NCBI GenBank assembly: GCA_934754755.1
Contig: CAKVJS010000002.1
Location: forward strand, 1 to 20,638
Reading direction: 5' to 3'
Source of the DNA: an uncultured Erysipelotrichales bacterium
GTDB lineage: Bacteria > Bacillota_I > Bacilli_A > Erysipelotrichales > Coprobacillaceae
DNA length: 20,638 nt
Part shown: piece by piece, positions 16,298 to 20,638 of the stretch
How positions within the stretch are numbered: position 1 is the stretch's first letter
Layout: each line of letters starts with the position of its first letter
Made by a program: the position numbers and the translations under genes
Notes under the pieces: model-generated
Database searches by the model: none
Told to the model about the DNA's origin: nothing
The model's input: only the letters and a program-made list of their open reading frames with translations

Positions 16298-16587
16298 TAT
16301 TTTAAAATTAAATCATTAAAATCCTGAATACTCAAACAAGATGCTTCTTTGACTACCTGTACACTTAAATAATTAAATACTTCCGATACTTGTATGTTCA
16401 TAATATCATCAACCATATCACACATCGTTAGTGCATCACTATTTTTCCATTTTGTATTATATAAGTAATCCCGAATTTCTTTTTCTGAGATGTTTTGGAT
16501 ATTTTGTTTTTTAAAATCCCGAATTTTTAATCGAATTAAAAATCGGACATCGGATTTACTGAATTTATCATCTGTTTTTGTTAACAT
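16297..16587 (-). CDS. ComN-like post-transcriptional regulator family protein
   Basis: A 96-aa soluble protein. Residues about 12-85 follow the pattern of the ComN (YrzD) family: LKIRDFKKQNIQNISEKEI, then YLYNTKWK, then a hydrophobic helix MVDDIMNIQVSEVFNYLSV and an EA close by. In Bacillus, comN lies in the same neighbourhood as spoVB and recJ, which supports the call; there ComN influences competence through comE mRNA. The ATG at 16587 fits GGTGGAG better than a GTG two codons earlier. It is divergent from the flippase gene at 16761 and probably co-transcribed with recJ. Its role in this organism is unknown. Confidence 0.7.
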   Translation of the reverse strand: MLTKTDDKFSKSDVRFLIRLKIRDFKKQNIQNISEKEIRDYLYNTKWKNSDALTMCDMVDDIMNIQVSEVFNYLSVQVVKEASCLSIQDFNDLILK

Positions 16588-16648
16588 ATGCACTCCACCA
16601 CCTCATACCCATTATTATAAGATAATTTCGATCATAATAAAAGACTTT

Positions 16649-16677
16649 TTAATACATATCATTGCCTTGTCTGGCAA
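16649..16677 (-). promoter_or_regulatory. Possible promoter of comN-recJ
   Basis: Minus-strand TTGCCA (16672-16677), a 17-base spacer and TATTAA (16649-16654). The -35 lies in one arm of the inverted repeat at 16661-16678. An alternative -10, TATAAT at 16615-16620, has a poor -35. Confidence 0.4.
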
Positions 16678-16678
16678 T
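16661..16678. repeat. Inverted repeat between divergent comN and flippase genes
   Basis: ATTGCC (16661-16666), 6 bases, GGCAAT (16673-16678). It overlaps the -35 of the comN promoter candidate and abuts the -35 of the plus-strand candidate. It could be an operator for both genes. It is also a hairpin followed by T's on the plus strand, but there is no plus-strand gene upstream for it to terminate. Confidence 0.4.
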
Positions 16679-16706
16679 TTTTATACTCGATTTTAGTATG
16701 TATAAT
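16678..16706 (+). promoter_or_regulatory. Possible promoter of the flippase gene
   Basis: Perfect TATAAT (16701-16706) with a weak TTTTTA -35 (16678-16683) at 17-base spacing, 54 bp before the ATG at 16761. Confidence 0.4.
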
Positions 16707-16760
16707 CGCAACCCTTTGATCATAAATATGAATGATTAGATCCGATTAGGAGAGCCGCCA

Positions 16761-18074
16761 ATGAAAAAAAAATTAATCAATTCATTTATTATATTATCCG
16801 CTAGTAGTGCGATCACAAAGCTCTTTAGTATTCTCAATCGCATGATGCTGGCAAGATTATTAGACAGTAATGGGATGGCCTTATATGTACTATTAATACC
16901 GACCCTTTCATTATGTATCACGCTTGGACAATTGGGTATCCCTTCTGCTGTATTTCGCCTTATTGCGAACCCTAAATACAACAATCGTAAAATTATGATT
17001 AGCGCCAGTACACTTAGTTTTTTTACTTGTATCATTGTCGTTTGTTCCTTGTTTCTATTTTCACACTATATTGCTTTTGACTTGTTAAAGCAACCCGATT
17101 CTTGGTTACCTTTATTATCGCTATGTATTTTTATTCCTTTAGTCGGTATTAGTGGCATTATTAAAAATTATTTTTTAGCGAAAGAAAATGTCTATTTGGT
17201 CGCGAAAGCACAATTCCTAGAAGAGATGGCTCGGCTTATCTTCACTTTTTTTATGATTCGAGCCTTCGCCAAGCAACCTTTAACAATACTTGTTACCTTT
17301 GCCTTTATCTCCATGAGTGTCGGTGAATTATCTTCCATCTTATATATGTTATGGCGCTTAAAATATAAGCCGAAAAAACAAGCCTTCAACACCACCTATG
17401 TAAAAGACAATTTATTAATCAAAGATGTATTAAACATTGCTATGCCACAAACCGGGGCTCGTTTATACCATAGTCTAGTCAGCTTTTTAGAACCGATCAC
17501 ACTAATGTATGTTCTTACGAAAATGGGTATCTCACAAAATATTATCCAACATGATTATGCAATCATAAGTGGGTATGTCATCTCCTTATTAATTACCCCT
17601 TCTTTTTTCAATAATGTTGTCTATCGCCTTTTTTTACCTATTATTACTAAAGACTTAATATACAATCGATTACTACTAGCCAGGCGTCACTTACTATTTG
17701 CTTGTATCGGTTGTCTAGCCATCAGTCTTCCTTTCACTTTCATTTTTTACTACTATCCAGAAGCCTGTTTGTCCCTTATCTACAATACCAAAGAAGGTGC
17801 TCAGTATTTAGCCTATATGGCGATCCCCTTTTCCTTTTCCTATTTACAAACACCACTGAGTGCTACATTGCATGCGCTCAATAAAAATAAGGTCATTTTC
17901 ATGATCAGCTGCTTGGAATGTACAGCAGAAATTTTGATGACTTACTTTTTAGCCTACCGATATCAAGTAGTCAGTGTAGCAATGAGTATTATCATTGGTT
18001 TAGTCGTTACCTTACTCATTAGTGCAGCCTTTGTATATTACTATCTGTTTCAAGATAAAAAAGTGGTTACGTAA
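16761..18074 (+). CDS. SpoVB/MATE-like polysaccharide or lipid-linked precursor flippase
   Basis: A 437-aa polytopic membrane protein with about 12 predicted helices. The N-terminus, LINSFIILSASSAITKLFSI and then NRMMLARLLDSNGMALY, is typical of the SpoVB/YtgP branch of the MOP exporter superfamily, which includes lipid II flippases. It is shorter than Bacillus SpoVB (about 518 aa), suggesting 12 rather than 14 helices. The start has AGGAGA seven bases upstream. It stands beside comN as spoVB does in Bacillus but is transcribed on the opposite strand, so the block has been rearranged. Its substrate is not readable from sequence; lipid II or another undecaprenyl-linked precursor is likely. A sporulation role should not be assumed. 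Confidence 0.82.
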   Translation: MKKKLINSFIILSASSAITKLFSILNRMMLARLLDSNGMALYVLLIPTLSLCITLGQLGIPSAVFRLIANPKYNNRKIMISASTLSFFTCIIVVCSLFLFSHYIAFDLLKQPDSWLPLLSLCIFIPLVGISGIIKNYFLAKENVYLVAKAQFLEEMARLIFTFFMIRAFAKQPLTILVTFAFISMSVGELSSILYMLWRLKYKPKKQAFNTTYVKDNLLIKDVLNIAMPQTGARLYHSLVSFLEPITLMYVLTKMGISQNIIQHDYAIISGYVISLLITPSFFNNVVYRLFLPIITKDLIYNRLLLARRHLLFACIGCLAISLPFTFIFYYYPEACLSLIYNTKEGAQYLAYMAIPFSFSYLQTPLSATLHALNKNKVIFMISCLECTAEILMTYFLAYRYQVVSVAMSIIIGLVVTLLISAAFVYYYLFQDKKVVT

Positions 18075-18090
18075 TAAAACAACCGTTTTA
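18075..18090. terminator. Weak hairpin between convergent genes
   Basis: TAAAAC / GTTTTA (18075-18080 with 18085-18090) around AACC fills the 13-bp gap between the flippase stop and the ABC ATPase stop. It is symmetrical and so could serve both strands, but the stem is AT-rich and the flanking T runs are poor. Confidence 0.3.
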
Positions 18091-18816
18091 ATACATAACC
18101 TTATCTAAGAAATCCCGTGAACGAGGGGAAGATGGTTGTTCAAAAAATAACTTCGAAGGACTATCTTCGACAATTTTTCCTTCGGCTAGGAAAATAACCC
18201 GGCTGGCGACTTCCCTAGCAAAACCCATTTCATGCGTTACTACTACCATCGTCATACCCTGCCTAGCAAGTTCTTGCATAACTTCTAACACTTCCTTAAC
18301 CATTTCTGGATCCAATGCACTTGTTGGCTCGTCAAATAACATAACTTCCGGGTGTAGACATAACGATCGAGCAATGGCCACTCGTTGTTTTTGTCCGCCT
18401 GATAATTTATTTGGATAGGCATCCTTCTTTGTTAGTAAACCAACTCTTTCTAAATAATGACAAGCAAGTTCCTTTGCCTTTTTCTCTTCCATACCAAAAG
18501 CCTGCATGGGAGCTAACAATAAATTTTCTAATACCGTTTTATGGGGAAATAAATTGAAATGTTGGAATACAAATCCCATGCGATTGCGCAATGTACGATA
18601 GGTATCTGGATTGTTATTATCTAGACGCTGACCATCAATATAAATATTTCCCTGTTCTGGTTTTTCCAGTCCATGAATACATCGTAACACAGTACTTTTA
18701 CCACTGCCACTTGGTCCAACCAAACATACAATTTCACCTTTGGTTATCGTTAAAGATACATCCCTAACAGCCTTTGTTGTCGCAAATGTTTTACTAATAT
18801 TTTCCACTTTAATCAT
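18088..18816 (-). CDS. Polar amino-acid ABC importer, ATP-binding subunit
   Basis: Energises amino-acid uptake at the inner face of the membrane. Walker A GPSGSGKS (34-41), Q-loop region [19 protein letters not shown] (83-101), signature LSGGQ (138-142), Walker B VMLFDE (158-163), D-loop SALDPE and the switch His (VVTHEMG) are all intact; [11 protein letters not shown] is characteristic of the polar amino-acid (GlnQ/HisP) family. The length is 242 aa from the ATG at 18816, ten bases after AAGG. It overlaps the permease stop by 8 nt, indicating coupling. It is the last gene of the T-box-controlled operon; arginine is the proposed substrate (see T-box), making it ArtQ-like. Confidence 0.94.
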   Translation of the reverse strand: MIKVENISKTFATTKAVRDVSLTITKGEIVCLVGPSGSGKSTVLRCIHGLEKPEQGNIYIDGQRLDNNNPDTYRTLRNRMGFVFQHFNLFPHKTVLENLLLAPMQAFGMEEKKAKELACHYLERVGLLTKKDAYPNKLSGGQKQRVAIARSLCLHPEVMLFDEPTSALDPEMVKEVLEVMQELARQGMTMVVVTHEMGFAREVASRVIFLAEGKIVEDSPSKLFFEQPSSPRSRDFLDKVMY

Positions 18817-19489
18817 ACAACGCAAACCTTCTTTCTACTTTCCTTGCTACAAAGGAAACTGTAATTGTAATAAATAAATACATAATCGATACACAGAGAA
18901 TGGGAACGAGGTAGTTATAATAACGGGCTCCTATGACATTTGCGGTGTTTAATAACTCAGTTGCTCCAATTGTACTAATTAAAGAAGAATCCTTAATTAA
19001 AGTAATAAACTCACTAACTAAAGGCGGAATAACCCGCTTAAAGGCTTGGGGTAAAATAACCAATCGCATCGTTTGCGAATAATTTAACCCTAATGTCTCA
19101 CACGCTTCCCATTGACCCTTATCAATACCAATAATTCCACTACGGATTAATTCAGTTGTATAGGCTCCACTATTACAACTCAGCGCCAACAGACCGACCA
19201 TGTATGGATTCACTCGCAAGTTATCACCCGTTAAGGATTGATATATAACTGGCACACCTAAATAAAAAAATAAAATTTGTAACAACATTGGTGTTCCTCT
19301 AAATAACTCCACATAAATCGTTCCTAATACCCGAAATATCTTCACTTTAGAAATTTTCGCACTGGCTCCTATCACCCCTAATATGGTTCCAAAAAATACA
19401 GCGCCCATCGCTAGTAATAAAGAGGCTCCGGCTCCCCGTAACATAAACAGGATATTATCTGCGGTTATAATTTCCTTTATCACATTCAT
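18809..19489 (-). CDS. Polar amino-acid ABC importer, permease subunit
   Basis: 226 aa with about five membrane helices. The coupling-helix motif of the family is present: [22 protein letters not shown] (begins about residue 130), with [14 protein letters not shown] before it, as in HisM/GlnP-type permeases. The start is taken at the ATG at 19489, eight bases after AAGGAG; an in-frame GTG at 19498 would leave no space from that SD. It follows the binding-protein gene by 18 bp and overlaps the ATPase gene. Only one permease gene is present, so it probably forms a homodimer. Confidence 0.94.
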   Translation of the reverse strand: MNVIKEIITADNILFMLRGAGASLLLAMGAVFFGTILGVIGASAKISKVKIFRVLGTIYVELFRGTPMLLQILFFYLGVPVIYQSLTGDNLRVNPYMVGLLALSCNSGAYTTELIRSGIIGIDKGQWEACETLGLNYSQTMRLVILPQAFKRVIPPLVSEFITLIKDSSLISTIGATELLNTANVIGARYYNYLVPILCVSIMYLFITITVSFVARKVERRFALYD

Positions 19490-19507
19490 AACATTCACTC
19501 CTTTAGG

Positions 19508-20251
19508 CTATACGCCCCATTTTTCTTTTAACTTTTGATACGCATCCGTCTTAACAAAACTATCAATCGCCTTATTTAGATCCGATAACAGCTTTTCATT
19601 GCCCTTTTCTTTAGTAATGATACGATATTCTTCTTCCACTAAAGGCTTCTCTAACATGGTATAGTTACCACCCGCTACATAATTTTTAGCAACGGCATCG
19701 TCTAGCACTAAAGCATCTAATCCATCCGCATGTAATGTTTCCACTAATACTTTAACGTCCTTCATCGTTGTAACAGAAGCTCCTCGGATATCATTCGCTG
19801 CCTTTTCACAAGTAGATCCCAATTGTGCTCCTACCTTTTTCCCCTTTAAATCAGACACACTTTTTATCTTACTATTTTCATTTACTAAAATAACTTGCCT
19901 ACTTTGGGTATACGCATTCGACCACCCAATACGACGCTTTTTATCATAGGAAAAGCCAGACATACCTAAATCGATTTGTCCGATATTAACGGACGTAATA
20001 ATCGTATCAAAACTCATTTTTTCAAACGATACTTTATACTTGCCCCCTTGTTCATTCATTGATGTAATCAGAGCATGCATCACATCTATATCAAAACCCT
20101 CGATTTCATCGTTATTTTTAAGTGATTCGTACGGTGGGTAATCCGGTGATATTCCAACTACGATCTCTTTTTTTCCATCCTTCGATTTGCCACATCCAAC
20201 CATACTAATGATAATGATAAACAGTATTCCTATCTGCCCGATTCTCTTCAT
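19508..20251 (-). CDS. Polar amino-acid ABC importer, substrate-binding lipoprotein
   Basis: 247 aa. A lipoprotein signal (MKRIGQIGILFIIIISMVGC, lipidated Cys 20; lipobox MVGC is slightly atypical at -3) is followed by a family-3 solute-binding domain. That domain begins VVGISPDYPPYES and includes GFDIDVMHALI, QIDLGMSGFSYDKKRR and DLKGKKVGAQLGS. It captures the amino acid outside the membrane and delivers it to the permease. Alone it could bind Arg, His, Lys, Gln or cystine. The CGC specifier of the upstream T-box makes arginine the best guess. It is the first gene of the operon, with SD GGAGG six bases before the ATG. Confidence 0.93.
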   Translation of the reverse strand: MKRIGQIGILFIIIISMVGCGKSKDGKKEIVVGISPDYPPYESLKNNDEIEGFDIDVMHALITSMNEQGGKYKVSFEKMSFDTIITSVNIGQIDLGMSGFSYDKKRRIGWSNAYTQSRQVILVNENSKIKSVSDLKGKKVGAQLGSTCEKAANDIRGASVTTMKDVKVLVETLHADGLDALVLDDAVAKNYVAGGNYTMLEKPLVEEEYRIITKEKGNEKLLSDLNKAIDSFVKTDAYQKLKEKWGV

Positions 20252-20272
20252 TTTTATCCTCCATTTAAGTAC

Positions 20273-20491
20273 AAAAAAATCTCTTAGTAAACTAAGAGAC
20301 GAAAATTCCGCGGTACCACTCTTGTTGATATATTTCTATATCCCCTCTTGCTTGTAAAGTAAGCCAACTGAATATCCTACTAAATTCAAATATTCCTCTC
20401 CAAAGTGCGTTTCATATACCTTTGTTTGTTAATCTTACACCATCATTAACTCGCTATAAAACTCCGGTACACTACTCTCTTTTTCCTTGAG
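20273..20491 (-). promoter_or_regulatory. T-box riboswitch leader, probable arginine specifier
   Basis: Read on the minus strand. Stem I is closed by CTCAAGG (20485-20491) with CTTTGGAG (20398-20405). It contains the AGTA loop-E element, the GTGTACC/GGTATAT helix and the distal-loop motif GGTGTAAG. The specifier loop reads GAAA-CGC-A; aligned with the Bacillus glyQS loop (GAAA-GGC-A), CGC (20407-20409) is the specifier codon, Arg. A hairpin GATATA GAAA TATATC resembles stem III. The T-box AAGAGTGGTACCGCGG (20308-20323) has UGGU to pair with the tRNA end. The competing terminator TCTCTTAG / CTAAGAGA (20280-20299) is followed by seven T's. Uncharged tRNA should allow read-through into the transporter operon. 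Confidence 0.93.
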
Positions 20492-20507
20492 TTATGTATT
20501 ACATTGT

Positions 20508-20535
20508 ATTATAATCCTATTTCAACAAAAGTCAA
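20508..20535 (-). promoter_or_regulatory. Promoter of the T-box-controlled transporter operon
   Basis: Minus-strand TTGACT (20530-20535), a 16-base spacer and a perfect TATAAT (20508-20513), about 10 bases upstream of the expected start of the T-box leader. Confidence 0.75.
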
Positions 20536-20556
20536 CTATTTGTGGTCTAAATGTAA

Positions 20557-20637
20557 TTAAGTATGATTCGAAAATGATAATGTCTCAATGTATCGATATT
20601 GATTTTGTCCCGATTTACGATACCATAGACCTTGCAA
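20557..20637 (-). CDS. Possible C-terminal end of a gene running in from the right edge
   Basis: A minus-strand frame is open from the edge for 26 codons to a TAA at 20557-20559, ending ...YRYIETLSFSNHT, 21 bp before the next -35 box. The spacing suits the end of a gene, but a second minus frame and one plus frame are also open over this short span. I cannot identify it. Confidence 0.25.
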   Translation of the reverse strand: MQGLWYRKSGQNQYRYIETLSFSNHT

Positions 20638-20638
20638 G

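Noticed and set aside
20558..20638. Plus-strand start of a gene (ATG near 20574) running off the right edge
   Set aside because: The frame is open, but there is no SD before the ATG and the span is too short to judge.
1..20638. CRISPR arrays, insertion sequences, tRNA or rRNA genes, prophage or defence genes, cre sites
   Set aside because: I read both strands for direct repeats, transposase or integrase motifs, tRNA ends and the cre consensus and saw none that I could support.

Overview
The window is a gene-dense, AT-rich stretch of chromosome from a low-GC Gram-positive bacterium (Bacillota). The evidence is Bacillus-like gene order (murC-ytxG-ytxH-ccpA; comN-recJ-apt-rel-hisS-aspS beside a SpoVB-type flippase), AGGAGG-type Shine-Dalgarno (SD) sites, a T-box riboswitch, TAATG-coupled genes and a lipoprotein-type ABC transporter. 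A less-studied Bacillota lineage such as the Erysipelotrichales is a guess; no rRNA or other marker is present to place it. No mobile element, CRISPR array, tRNA or rRNA gene is visible.

Layout, left to right. Almost everything is on the minus strand. (1) 1-2527: a truB-ribF-EamA transporter operon, cut by the left edge. (2) 2539-3915: tyrS with its own sigma-A-type promoter, a short leader carrying a terminator-like hairpin, and a 3' terminator. (3) 3912-5090: an unrecognised surface protein with a signal peptide, one MucBP-like repeat and a C-terminal membrane anchor. (4) 5147-8307: murC, ytxG (DUF948), ytxH and ccpA, ending in a strong terminator. (5) 8434-8643: a possible small basic protein on the plus strand and a shared hairpin terminator. 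(6) 8673-11815: hisS-aspS, overlapping by 8 nt, behind a promoter and a short leader with a hairpin. (7) 11822-16677: comN-like regulator, recJ, apt and bifunctional rel. (8) 16678-18074: a SpoVB/MATE-like flippase on the plus strand, divergent from comN. (9) 18088-20535: a polar amino-acid ABC importer (ATPase, permease, binding lipoprotein) behind a T-box leader whose specifier position reads CGC (arginine).

How it fits together. Most of the window serves translation and the response to amino-acid supply: three aminoacyl-tRNA synthetases, tRNA pseudouridylation, (p)ppGpp synthesis/hydrolysis, purine salvage, and an importer gated by uncharged tRNA. Cell-wall precursor synthesis (murC), a lipid-linked-precursor flippase candidate, carbon catabolite control (ccpA) and DNA repair (recJ) fill the rest.

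No wholly new system is evident. The best leads are regulatory: the Arg-type T-box; tyrS and hisS leaders that are not T-boxes yet place a terminator-like hairpin between promoter and SD; a His-ending mini-ORF in the hisS leader; and the unexplained small basic ORF at 8434-8568.
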